Shown here one piece after another: positions 1 through 6,738 of a stretch of DNA of 64,000 bases (positions within the stretch are counted from its first letter, which is position 1; the number at the start of each line of letters is the position of its first letter). This stretch comes from Nanosyncoccus sp963540965 (GTDB lineage: Bacteria > Patescibacteriota > Saccharimonadia > Saccharimonadales > Saccharimonadaceae), in contig CAUTSA010000001.1 of assembly GCA_963540965.1 (NCBI GenBank), positions 1 to 64,000 of the forward strand. The letters are read 5' to 3'. The notes beneath the pieces are model-generated. The model did not search any database, was not told the DNA's origin, and worked only from the letters and a program-made list of their open reading frames with translations. A program made the translations under genes and the position numbers.

Positions 1-2
1 AA

Positions 3-110
3 TTATTTATTATGTTTTTGCGAAAGAAGATTGATAAACCTTATAAGCAAAAATTAATCCAGACCGTGCCTGGATTTGGCTATAAGATTGTGGGTGAGAA
101 GACGAAATAA
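3..110 (+). CDS. response regulator, C-terminal end (partial)
   Basis: Only the last 35 codons are inside the window; the gene enters from the left edge. The tail contains LRKKI followed by TVPGFGYKI, the recognition-helix and wing region of OmpR/PhoB-type winged-helix DNA-binding domains. By family knowledge this is the output domain of a two-component response regulator. It lies 69 bp upstream of a histidine kinase on the same strand, the usual arrangement for a cognate pair. The receiver domain cannot be seen. Confidence 0.8.
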   Translation, partial: LFIMFLRKKIDKPYKQKLIQTVPGFGYKIVGEKTK

Positions 111-179
111 GCTGTTTTGAGTCTTTATGTCCCACAGAGCAGGGTTAAGTAATTTTGAAAATAAGTTAGAATAGAAATA

Positions 180-1196
180 ATGAGAAAATCTGAAGTAAAT
201 CGTTTGACTTTGAGCTACCTGGCAGTAATCATGACCCTGTCCTTGATTTTTACGGGAATTATTTATCTACTTTCGACAGCGAGCTTGAATAGGCCACTCC
301 TGCCAAGCGAAGAGGAGAACTCGAATGTCAGTGTGGAGGCGCCAGAATTTGAGGAACATTCTTTTGAGAATACTTTTCGCAAGCGATTAGAGAGGCGAGA
401 CAATACGACACGGATGACGATTATTTATTCCCTGGCGGGATTTAATCTTGGGATTTTTGTGATTGGAATTTTTGTGAGCCGAAGTTTGGCAAAATTAACC
501 TTGGCGCCAATTGAGAGAGCAATGATGAAGCAGACACAATTTATCTTTGATGCGAGTCATGAGCTAAAAACACCACTAACCGCAATGCTGGTACGAAATG
601 AGGTGGCACTGAGGAAGAAGAGTTTACCAGAGGAGAAGGCGCGCGAAGTGATCGAGAAGAATATTGAAGAGATTTTGAAAATGAAGGAACTGACAGCTTC
701 TATGCTGGATGTGGCGCGGGAGAATGGCGAACCCGAGAAGTTGACCGAGATTAGCGTGCCTGAGGTTTTAGCTGACTTGCAAGAGAAATTGGCACCAGTA
801 GCGAGGGAGCGAGGGGTGAAGATTGAGACGGAGATGAATCTTGGGAAAAATTTGCGAGCGAGTGCGGCGAAGAATACACTGGAGCAGATTTTGACGATTT
901 TTGCAGATAATGCGATGAAGTATTCAGGGGAAAAGATTATTTATTTGCGGGCAGGGCGACGCGGAAAAAATGTGGCATTTAGCGTGAAAGACAATGGGGC
1001 AGGGGTGAAGAAGGAGGACCAAAAGAGGGTTTTTGAGCGATTTTATCAGGTTGATGCGGCGAGGACTAGGACGGAGGACAAGACGAGTCATGGGCTGGGG
1101 CTGGCGATTGCGAAGAATTTGGCGGAGCGACAGGGGTACAAAATTGTACTTCGAAGTAGTGAGGGCCGCGGGGCGGAGTTTGAGGTGGTGGTGTAG
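180..1196 (+). CDS. sensor histidine kinase (two-component system)
   Basis: A 338-residue membrane sensor kinase. Transmembrane segments lie at about residues 12-32 and 80-101, enclosing an acidic extracytoplasmic loop. The HisKA motif FDASHELKTPL places the phospho-acceptor at His127. The HATPase domain has its N box at DNAMKY (Asn244), G1 at DNGAG (271-275), an F box at FERFYQ and G2 at GLGLA (305-309), so it should be active. There is no HAMP domain, making it a compact kinase. It follows a response regulator, presumably its partner. There is no Shine-Dalgarno; a TAGAAT -10 box at 167-172 sits 7 nt before the ATG, suggesting a leaderless transcript separate from the regulator. The stimulus is unknown. 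Confidence 0.92.
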   Translation: MRKSEVNRLTLSYLAVIMTLSLIFTGIIYLLSTASLNRPLLPSEEENSNVSVEAPEFEEHSFENTFRKRLERRDNTTRMTIIYSLAGFNLGIFVIGIFVSRSLAKLTLAPIERAMMKQTQFIFDASHELKTPLTAMLVRNEVALRKKSLPEEKAREVIEKNIEEILKMKELTASMLDVARENGEPEKLTEISVPEVLADLQEKLAPVARERGVKIETEMNLGKNLRASAAKNTLEQILTIFADNAMKYSGEKIIYLRAGRRGKNVAFSVKDNGAGVKKEDQKRVFERFYQVDAARTRTEDKTSHGLGLAIAKNLAERQGYKIVLRSSEGRGAEFEVVV

Positions 1197-1221
1197 GAGG
1201 TGTTATAATAAAATATATTAC

Positions 1222-1405
1222 AACATAAAAGACCATTTTCGCCAAGCAGCAAAAATGGTCACTGTAGATAGTGGGGCAAAGAGAGAGTTAATAAATTTTG
1301 AGCTATCTGGGTATGCCCGTTATCTTATTACTCAAAATGGTGATCCAGATAAACAAGAAATTGCACAAGCACTACTGTAGCCACTCAGCAACAAATGATA
1401 TACAG
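1222..1405 (+). pseudogene. fragment of a DinD-like DNA-damage/antirepressor protein
   Basis: In one plus-strand frame the sequence encodes DHFRQAAKM, SGAKRE, then LSGYARYLITQNGDP before a TAG at 1378-1380. These blocks match, in order, the conserved core of DinD-type proteins, where the usual text is close to SGAKR...LSRYACYLIAQNGDP. Just after the TAG a shifted frame reads ATQQQ, where the family has a similar segment, so a frameshift is likely. There is no start codon with a ribosome binding site and neither terminus of the family is present. I read it as a decayed relic of about 50-60 codons. A short hairpin (GACCATTTT/AAAATGGTC, 1230-1260) overlaps its start. Confidence 0.5.
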
Positions 1406-1761
1406 TATAATAAAAATATATTTCCGTGCAGCGCTAGTAAATGCACGGATATTGTCAGACTAGTTTTTTCAACATATATCTAACCTGATAAATGAGTATT
1501 AAGATTCGGCTTGTACTGGGTCCTTTTCATCTTCAACCCAAGAATGGATGAATCCTCCATTCTTTAGATAGATGATCTTGATATCCTATTTCCTGCATAG
1601 TCAATTCACTCCAGACTACCATTCTATCCATAAGACTTTTATTTTCTATTTTTTTATTTTTTTTAATTTATAGTCCTTACGTGCCGAGCGCAAGATAGTT
1701 ACTGTTTCCTCCATATTTTCTCCTATGGTTTCTCGACAACTAGTCAAGGCGACTGTGTTTT
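1406..1761. other. gene-poor stretch
   Basis: No supported gene. On the minus strand at about 1508-1640 two short overlapping frames read MDRMVVWSELTMQEIGYQ and then KIIYLKNGGFIHSWVEDE, as if a protein of about 50 residues had been frameshifted. Neither half is recognised and no ribosome binding site is seen. Confidence 0.3.
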
Positions 1762-1980
1762 TTATGGTTTTTTGTTGATAGATTTCTTTGTTGGATTAAT
1801 TTTTCTTGTTGACTTCATAGTGGTGCGTTTAGTGTCAAGTTCACGCTCAAGCTTGCGCTGCATAATTTCTGTCTGTCTTTGACGAGCACTTTGCGTCAGC
1901 TCTACTACTTGATCCATAAACGATTTATTTAAACTGTTGTCGGTCGCAACATATTTTGTAGTATATGGTAAATTAATCAT
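1762..1980 (-). CDS. small basic protein coupled to the upstream protease gene
   Basis: A 72-residue, lysine- and arginine-rich hypothetical protein with no recognised domain. Residues 25-60 look like a charged helix and the tail is almost all Lys/Arg/Thr/Ser. Its ATG overlaps the end of the upstream ClpP-fold protease gene by 8 nt, which implies translational coupling and co-expression, perhaps as an adaptor or nucleic-acid-binding partner. That role is inference from position only. It could also be a chance reading frame, but the tight overlap argues for a real gene. Confidence 0.55.
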   Translation of the reverse strand: MINLPYTTKYVATDNSLNKSFMDQVVELTQSARQRQTEIMQRKLERELDTKRTTMKSTRKINPTKKSINKKP

Positions 1981-2812
1981 TTTTTACCCCTTTCTCCCTT
2001 TGTATTTTTGGGTCGTTGTCTTTCACTACAGAAGAGGATGATATACTGCTTATTGTGATGTCTTGTGCTTTTTGATAATTTTTTTCAATCTGCGTCCATT
2101 CAGATAAATTCGACAGGTCTTCGACTGCAAGTCCTTTTGAAAGAGCTTCATCTAGTGTTATAGCATAGCCATGGAACATATAATTATTAGTTAAATCACT
2201 ACTAATGCTGATAGCCTTCGAGGGATTTTCTTTTGTCATCCGCATCATTAGTAACCTAGCACCATACATGGAATTTAATTCTGAAACACGCACACTCTCG
2301 TTTAAATGGTATGGATCAATTTTGCTGGTAATCGGCTGGAATAACTTGACGGCAGAATCAGTGGCTAGTTTTATGGCTAATGTTTTAGGCATACCTACTT
2401 CAAGATTATCTTGTAAAATTATCCTAGTAGCAGCTGCTGTCTGTGCGGCAATGGTAGATATTGCATCTCTGATGTCTAGCGTAGAAATCATAGTATCGTC
2501 TTCAGGGTGAGGCTTCTGAGGGTCTAGCGGCCCCATACAGGAGTCTGGAAACATATAAATCTTGTCTGCACCTAACGCCATCAACGTTCCAGCACTCATT
2601 GCCATATCCGGCACAATCACATATACGGGCTTATTCTTATACAGATTGTCTAGATATTTCATAGTGCGATAAGCATACATTTGATCACCACCTGGAGTAT
2701 CGAGTACTAGAAATAACCCGTCTGAAATGGGGTGTTTGTCGAGAAGATTACGAATAGTATAATACATACCATTGTTTACTCTGGTTTTTACTATTAGGAC
2801 TTCGAATGTCAT
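1973..2812 (-). CDS. ClpP-fold serine protease, SDH/SppA-like
   Basis: A 279-residue protein of the ClpP/crotonase superfamily. FLVLDTPGGD (residues 34-43) is the oxyanion-hole glycine loop; VPDMAMSAGTLMA holds the likely nucleophile Ser73; the following GADKIYM and MGPLDPQ segments match the serine dehydrogenase proteinase (SDH_sah) and SppA families. No signal peptide or membrane segment is visible, so it probably acts in the cytoplasm. The start is close to the first conserved strand, so it is a short-headed member. It is transcribed divergently from the Ltp-like pseudogene and overlaps a small basic gene by 8 nt. The substrate is unknown. Confidence 0.75.
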   Translation of the reverse strand: MTFEVLIVKTRVNNGMYYTIRNLLDKHPISDGLFLVLDTPGGDQMYAYRTMKYLDNLYKNKPVYVIVPDMAMSAGTLMALGADKIYMFPDSCMGPLDPQKPHPEDDTMISTLDIRDAISTIAAQTAAATRIILQDNLEVGMPKTLAIKLATDSAVKLFQPITSKIDPYHLNESVRVSELNSMYGARLLMMRMTKENPSKAISISSDLTNNYMFHGYAITLDEALSKGLAVEDLSNLSEWTQIEKNYQKAQDITISSISSSSVVKDNDPKIQREKGVKND

Positions 2813-3198
2813 TAATATAAATTATATCACATACTTCCAGCAGCTATTTACATAAAAACATATCAAACTCGTTGGTTTCCTATGTAAAAAAAATGGATTC
2901 ATTTATATAATGCTTATGTTCGTTTGATATCATTTTTACTCATGTTGATTATAAGGTCAGATCGTTTAATTTGCAGGGCTTAAAATTCCATAAAGCACAC
3001 TATAAGATCAATGATTTTATGGTGATTATATATATTTATTGTATTCTGTACTATACAGCATATTTTTTATAGAGGATAATCAGCTTGTTGGTCATATTTT
3101 ATCTATAACTTCGAAATATTCTCTCCCATTATGCTTGCAAACTATGGGGTTTGTTGTATATTCAGAGTAATAGAATTTAATCTTCAGGAAATTTCGCT
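2813..3198. other. AT-rich divergent intergenic region
   Basis: About 390 bp between the divergently oriented protease and Ltp-like genes. It is strongly AT-rich and holds no convincing open frame or RNA gene. It must contain both promoters; several TATAAT-like boxes exist, but none can be singled out. Confidence 0.4.
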
Positions 3199-3828
3199 AT
3201 GGCGGAAGGAAAAGAATTAAATAAAAAACCAGTTTACAAAAAGTGGTGGTTTTGGGTTATCGTAGTTATTGTTATTATCGGAATTTATGGGCAGGGGAAG
3301 AATAACGATAGCGGAACGCCAATGCATAGCACAAAACAAATTACAGTCATTGATTTCAAGGACATGAAATATAATGATATTGCAACTTGGTGTGAGTAGA
3401 ATAAAGTTAACTGTGTTGAATCCAAAGAGTACTCAGACACAGTAACTAACGGTGGATTTATTAGTCAATCCGTAGCAGCTAATACTGCCACGAGTGAAGG
3501 TAGCACAATTAACGTAATCTATTCCAAGGGTAAGGCCCCTACTGTTAGTCAACAGAATGCAGTTAAAAAGGCTGAGAGCTATCTATCATTCACCGCATTC
3601 TCAAGAGATGGTTTAATCAAACAGTTAAAATTTGAGAAATTTCCAGAAAGTGATGCTATTTACACGGTCGATCACATTACTGTTGACTGGAACGAGCAGG
3701 CGACTAAAAAAGCCAAATCTTATCTTGACACTACTTCTTTCAGCCGTGATAGCCTAATCAAACAGCTAAAATTTGAGAAATTTACTCAAGGACAAGCCGA
3801 GTATGGCATAAGTAAAGTTGGGCTATAA
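3199..3828 (+). pseudogene. Ltp-family superinfection-immunity-like protein with PASTA domain, interrupted by in-frame TAG
   Basis: A continuous 209-codon frame is broken only by TAG at 3397-3399. Before the stop: a charged N-terminus, a membrane helix at about residues 16-30 and the start of a PASTA domain. After it: the rest of PASTA (EYSDTVTNGGFISQSVAANT), then two tandem Ltp/PF07553 repeats, each with FSRD(G/S)LIKQLKFEKF and separated by VDWNEQATKKAKSYL. Such repeats occur in host cell surface-exposed lipoproteins, some phage-encoded ones blocking DNA injection by related phages. The reading frame after the TAG is fully conserved, so the mutation is recent or the stop is suppressed. A strong terminator follows. 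Without readthrough only a 66-residue stub is made. Confidence 0.75.
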
Positions 3829-3843
3829 AATAAATATTTTAGT

Positions 3844-3881
3844 TGTGAGCACTCTAAATATTCAGAGTGCTCACATTTTTT
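3844..3881 (+). terminator. intrinsic terminator after the Ltp-like gene
   Basis: A 12-bp perfect stem (TGTGAGCACTCT/AGAGTGCTCACA) with an 8-nt loop, followed by a run of six T, on the plus strand just after the Ltp-like frame. Confidence 0.85.
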
Positions 3882-3906
3882 GGGAACCAATCAAGAAAGT
3901 AAAACC

Positions 3907-4028
3907 ATGAAAAAACAAAGATAATCATTATTATATCAATATTTATTGCTATAGTTATTTGTTTGCTATCCTTCATTAGTCAAAATCCAAAACCAGAAAA
4001 TAAGAAGATCACCGCTATAAACCTAGCG
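3907..4028 (+). pseudogene. frameshifted 5' fragment of a membrane-anchored protein
   Basis: ATG at 3907 starts MKKQR and stops at once, but restoring one A in the following A-run gives MKKTK, an isoleucine-rich membrane helix (IIIISIFIAIVICLLSF) and a short polar stretch (QNPKPENKKITAINLAEE). This looks like the first 40 codons of a single-pass or lipoprotein-like surface protein. At about 4015-4035 the sequence runs into the 3' end of the cas9 stump on the opposite strand, so this is probably the other half of a deletion junction. The family is unknown. Confidence 0.4.
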
Positions 4029-4347
4029 GAAGAGCTTTTTCACGAACAATATAAGGATCAAGTTGGTTTTTATGTGGCGCGAGGAGAGATTCGATTTGTT
4101 GGCTACTTAGGATTTTTTGCTGAATAAAGAATTGTTTGAGAAAGTTGAGACGGATGCGGCACCTATGAAGACGTTTTCGCATGCCGCGTTTTTCACGACG
4201 TGGAGTGGCAAGAGAATGGCCATTTTTAGGGTTTTCTGCGCCTTCAAAGATACGAACTCCGAGATCTTCAATACGTTTTTTATCTAAATTAATCACGGAC
4301 CAACCACAGGATGTGGTGCCGATATCCAGTCCTAAAGAGTACTTCAT
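4015..4347 (-). pseudogene. cas9: truncated cas9 (type II CRISPR nuclease), N-terminal stump
   Basis: A 110-codon remnant. Residues 3-20 (YSLGLDIGTTSCGWSVI) are the RuvC-I motif with catalytic Asp8; FEGAENPK and the arginine-rich bridge helix (RREKRGMRKRLHRCRIRL, about 50-68) follow; LDPYIVREKAL is the start of the recognition lobe. The similarity ends there and a stop comes four codons later, where a full Cas9 runs over 1000 residues. HNH, RuvC-II/III and the PAM-interacting domain are gone. The start is the ATG at 4347; TATAAC at 4354-4359 lies 6 nt upstream, the leaderless layout of other genes here. A tracrRNA-like gene lies upstream on the same strand. No cas1, cas2 or array is present. 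Confidence 0.9.
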
Positions 4348-4453
4348 ATTCATGTTATAGCACAACTTTTTGTTTTGTCATGCAAAAGCGGAATGGACGA
4401 GTGATATGAGAAAAATATAATAGCTAGAAAAAATAAAGTATTTCACTAGTATG

Positions 4454-4487
4454 AAAAAAGATAAGGTATTTCACGAGGAAATACCTT
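4454..4487 (-). terminator. terminator of the tracrRNA-like gene
   Basis: A perfect 10-bp stem AAGGTATTTC/GAAATACCTT with a 5-nt loop (4463-4487), followed on the minus strand by AT, C and six T. Confidence 0.85.
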
Positions 4488-4576
4488 AGAGCTTTACATA
4501 GATTATTAGAAATCTATATTATTATAGAGGCCCAATAAACTTCGATAGTAGCATAATCCTTACTTAAGGGATTATG
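4454..4576 (-). ncRNA. candidate tracrRNA of the decayed type II CRISPR locus
   Basis: A transcription unit of about 120 nt on the same strand as, and upstream of, the cas9 stump. It has a consensus -35 TTGACA (4605-4610), a -10 TATATA (4582-4587, spacer 17) or TATAAT (4580-4585), and an intrinsic terminator. Read on the minus strand it has a hairpin CATAATCC/GGATTATG, then GCTACTATCGAAG, TTATTGGGCC, a weak CTATA/TATAG hairpin, an ATAGATT/AATCTAT hairpin, AAAGCTCTAAGG and the terminator. The order anti-repeat, TAAGGCC-like nexus, CGCTCT-like segment, terminal hairpin resembles Neisseria-type II-C tracrRNAs. The matching CRISPR repeat is absent, so the assignment rests on layout and location. 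Confidence 0.6.
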
Positions 4577-4579
4577 AGT

Positions 4580-4610
4580 ATTATATATACCAGTTGAGTT
4601 GATATGTCAA
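4580..4610 (-). promoter_or_regulatory. promoter of the tracrRNA-like gene
   Basis: Minus strand TTGACA (4605-4610) is a perfect -35. TATATA at 4582-4587 gives a 17-nt spacer; the overlapping TATAAT at 4580-4585 gives 19. Confidence 0.65.
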
Positions 4611-4689
4611 GAAGATAAGTTTTTATGACTGAGGGCGCCGAGACTGGAGTTTAGGTTCTAATTTAAATAAACCGTAGTTAATAAAAAAT

Positions 4690-4729
4690 AAAACCTCCTA
4701 GTCCCGAAACAATATCGGGGGGAGGTTTT
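4690..4729. terminator. bidirectional intrinsic terminator
   Basis: AAAACCTCC pairs with GGAGGTTTT and an inner CCCGA pairs with TCGGG; A and T runs flank the stem, so it can act in both directions. It lies downstream of the SemiSWEET gene (minus) and upstream of the tracrRNA-like promoter. Confidence 0.75.
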
Positions 4730-4850
4730 AATACTTATATGTTATCACTAGAAAACATGGGTGTCAAGTAAAAACTAAGTGTGGTGACTGCTGAATTTAG
4801 AATCCGTGTGAGAATATTAATCTCAGGAAGAATATTAATATCCGGAACGA

Positions 4851-5114
4851 CTACAGTGCGGTCACAAATGTCAGGAATCCGAGCACGACACCAGCAAAGT
4901 TTGGAATAATGAGGATGTAGTCCTTTTTTGGCTCCTTAGTCCAACCGTAAATGACCCAGATGAGACATGATATTGAAGCGGTGAGTGGTTGCCATGGTTG
5001 GGCTTTATTGCCGCTGAGATTAGCTATGATTTGTGGGATGTAGGTTATAAAGACAAAAACTCCGATAAAAGCTCCGACTGATCCGACAATTGTGTTGATT
5101 TTTTGTTTATTCAT
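4851..5114 (-). CDS. SemiSWEET-type sugar transporter
   Basis: An 87-residue protein with three predicted membrane helices, the size and topology of bacterial SemiSWEETs, which work as homodimers that equilibrate sugars across the membrane. Helix 1 carries the family motif TYIPQI near residue 24-29; helix 2 has the SCLIWVIYGW segment; helix 3 has PNFAGVVLG. Residues in the family-typical Pro, Trp and Asn positions are present. The region 5' of the gene holds what looks like the tail of a lost gene on the same strand, so this may be the surviving member of an operon. Passive sugar uptake suits a metabolically reduced organism. Confidence 0.85.
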   Translation of the reverse strand: MNKQKINTIVGSVGAFIGVFVFITYIPQIIANLSGNKAQPWQPLTASISCLIWVIYGWTKEPKKDYILIIPNFAGVVLGFLTFVTAL

Positions 5115-5117
5115 GAT

Positions 5118-5225
5118 TTATTTTCCGTTTAGGGTTTGCGGTTGGTATTTTATCAGAGCTTCGAGTAGGTAGTCAATAGTTACTGTCTTTTTATTGTAAA
5201 GGTCCTGGATCTTAAAGCATATCTT
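5118..5225 (-). pseudogene. possible C-terminal remnant of a gene upstream of SemiSWEET
   Basis: An open minus-strand frame of about 35 codons with no start codon reads KICFKIQDLYNKKTVTIDYL and LLEALIKYQPQTLNGK before TAA at 5118-5120, 3 nt from the SemiSWEET ATG. Its composition is protein-like and the tight spacing is that of an operon partner. The family is not recognised and the frame closes with TGA at 5226-5228, so I treat it as a relic. Confidence 0.3.
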
Positions 5226-5312
5226 TCAGAACTTCTTAAAATATAGTACAATTATACTGATTATAAAATGCTTATTATACCGATAAGTAAATATTATTAA
5301 GGAGGTATAATT

Positions 5313-6281
5313 TTGAAAAAGGCGGTAATTGTCGGACTAAATAACTATCCAGACTGTCCACTATTATGGTGTAATAATGATGCTATTGCAGTTAAAGATT
5401 TGATAGAGTCTAATGGTGATGGTTCTCCGAATTTTGAGGTAAAATCTATCATTAATAGTTGTTCAAAATCAACTTTACGTTCAGCTATTGAGGAACTTTT
5501 TGAGGGAGATTCCGATATAGCTTTACTATATTTTTCAGGACATGGTACTAATAAGGATGGTGGCTATTTATGTACAACAGATTCTTCAAGCGGAGACTAT
5601 GGTGTCAGAATGTCAGACATTCTAAACTGGACAAACAACTCAAAATGTAAAAACAAAGTTATTATACTTGATTGTTGTTTTGCTGGGAAGATGGGAGAAT
5701 CCTTATTGGTCAACAATGATTCGATTCTTGGAAAAGGAGTTACTATTATAGCTGCAAGTCAAAGTTGGCAAACGTCTGCAGAAAATGGAGATATTCATCA
5801 TGGAGTGTTTACAGATTTGCTTATTCAGGGATTAAAAGGTGGAGCTGCGGATATAGGTGGGAATATTACACCAGCAAGTTTATACTCATTCATTGATCAA
5901 TCGTTGGGTGCGTGGCAACAACGTCCAGTTTTCAAAACTAATATTTCACAATTTCTTCCGCTGAGAACAATACAAGCCAAAGTTTCAAGAGCTATATTAA
6001 GAAAATTAAGCACGTATTTCAAAACACCATCGGACGAATATCAGCTTGACCCATCATTTGAATATACAAACTCTCCAGATATAGAGCACAATGTAATAGA
6101 ACCCTATGCAGATTTATCAAATGTTGCTATATTTAAGGAATTACAGCTTTTTGAGAGTGTTGGACTGGTTGAACCTGTAGGTGCAGATCATATGTACTTT
6201 GCAGCAATGGAAAGAAAAACATGCAAATTAACTGCATCAGGCCTACACTATTGGAAACTATCAAAAGATAAAAGACTTTAA
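5313..6281 (+). CDS. caspase-like protease effector of a type IV Thoeris-like module
   Basis: A 322-residue caspase-fold (Peptidase C14) protein. Residues 1-30 (MKKAVIVGLNNYPDCPLLWCNND) are strand 1 and the NDA motif of caspase-like p20 domains; LLYFSGHGT gives the catalytic His77; VIILDCCFAG gives the catalytic Cys122. Residues about 220-322 form a second domain rich in charged helices, ending in a possible winged-helix-like segment, and may be the sensing part. The start is TTG at 5313, 8 nt after AAGGAGG, and is conserved with the family start. A TIR gene follows after 43 bp with its own AAAGGAG. Caspase plus TIR pairs are known as type IV Thoeris, where a TIR-made cyclic nucleotide switches on the protease to degrade cell proteins. 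Both catalytic residues are intact. Confidence 0.85.
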   Translation: MKKAVIVGLNNYPDCPLLWCNNDAIAVKDLIESNGDGSPNFEVKSIINSCSKSTLRSAIEELFEGDSDIALLYFSGHGTNKDGGYLCTTDSSSGDYGVRMSDILNWTNNSKCKNKVIILDCCFAGKMGESLLVNNDSILGKGVTIIAASQSWQTSAENGDIHHGVFTDLLIQGLKGGAADIGGNITPASLYSFIDQSLGAWQQRPVFKTNISQFLPLRTIQAKVSRAILRKLSTYFKTPSDEYQLDPSFEYTNSPDIEHNVIEPYADLSNVAIFKELQLFESVGLVEPVGADHMYFAAMERKTCKLTASGLHYWKLSKDKRL

Positions 6282-6324
6282 ACAATATAATTGTCAATAT
6301 TGCATTAAAGAAAGGAGAAAATAA

Positions 6325-6738
6325 ATGTCAAAAACATATCATATTTTTATAAGTCATTCTTGGTCATATTCAGACGCTTATGAGGGATTAATCAAATTGT
6401 TAGATAAAGATCCAAATTTCTCTTATTCAGATTATTCAGTTCCCCAAAATGATCCGATTCATAATGCCGGAACCAGTAAAGAACTATACAACGCAATTAA
6501 AGCACAAGTTTCAAAAGCAAGTGTAGTTATAATAATGGCTGGTGTATATTCAACATACAGTAAGTGGATAAATAAGGAAATTGAGATTGCTCAAACGGAA
6601 TTTTTAATTCCAAAACCTATTATTGCGGTAGAGCCATGGGCTTCAGAAAAGACTTCTGCTAAAGTCAAAGATGCAGCTAATAAAATCGTAGGATGGAATA
6701 GTTCATCCATCATAAACGCAATAAAGGAGCTTGGATAA
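6325..6738 (+). CDS. TIR-domain protein (ThsB-like) of the caspase module
   Basis: A 137-residue stand-alone TIR-like domain of the MTH538/ThsB family. Strand 1 reads YHIFISHSWSYSDAYEGL; SKASVVIIMAGVYSTYSKWI follows; WINKEIEIA contains Glu85 in the position of the catalytic glutamate of NAD-consuming TIR enzymes; KPIIAVEPW is strand D. In Thoeris systems ThsB senses infection and turns NAD+ into a cyclic ADP-ribose isomer that activates the effector. Here the partner upstream is the caspase-like protease. The Shine-Dalgarno AAAGGAG lies 8 nt before the ATG. The gene is intact and of normal length. Regulation by phage sensing is inferred from the family. Confidence 0.85.
   Translation: MSKTYHIFISHSWSYSDAYEGLIKLLDKDPNFSYSDYSVPQNDPIHNAGTSKELYNAIKAQVSKASVVIIMAGVYSTYSKWINKEIEIAQTEFLIPKPIIAVEPWASEKTSAKVKDAANKIVGWNSSSIINAIKELG

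Noticed and set aside
1033..1221. The long frame overlapping the end of the histidine kinase gene
   Set aside because: It is an out-of-frame reading of the kinase G2-box region; only its 3' part, after the kinase stop, resembles a protein (DinD).
3397..3399. TAG recoded as a sense codon in this organism
   Set aside because: Several well-placed genes, including the GIY-YIG/DUF2075 gene and murB, end at TAG at the family-typical place, so general recoding is excluded.
4366..4850. A CRISPR array next to the cas9 stump
   Set aside because: No 24-40 nt direct repeat with spacers is present here or elsewhere in the window; only the tracrRNA-like unit and a terminator are found.
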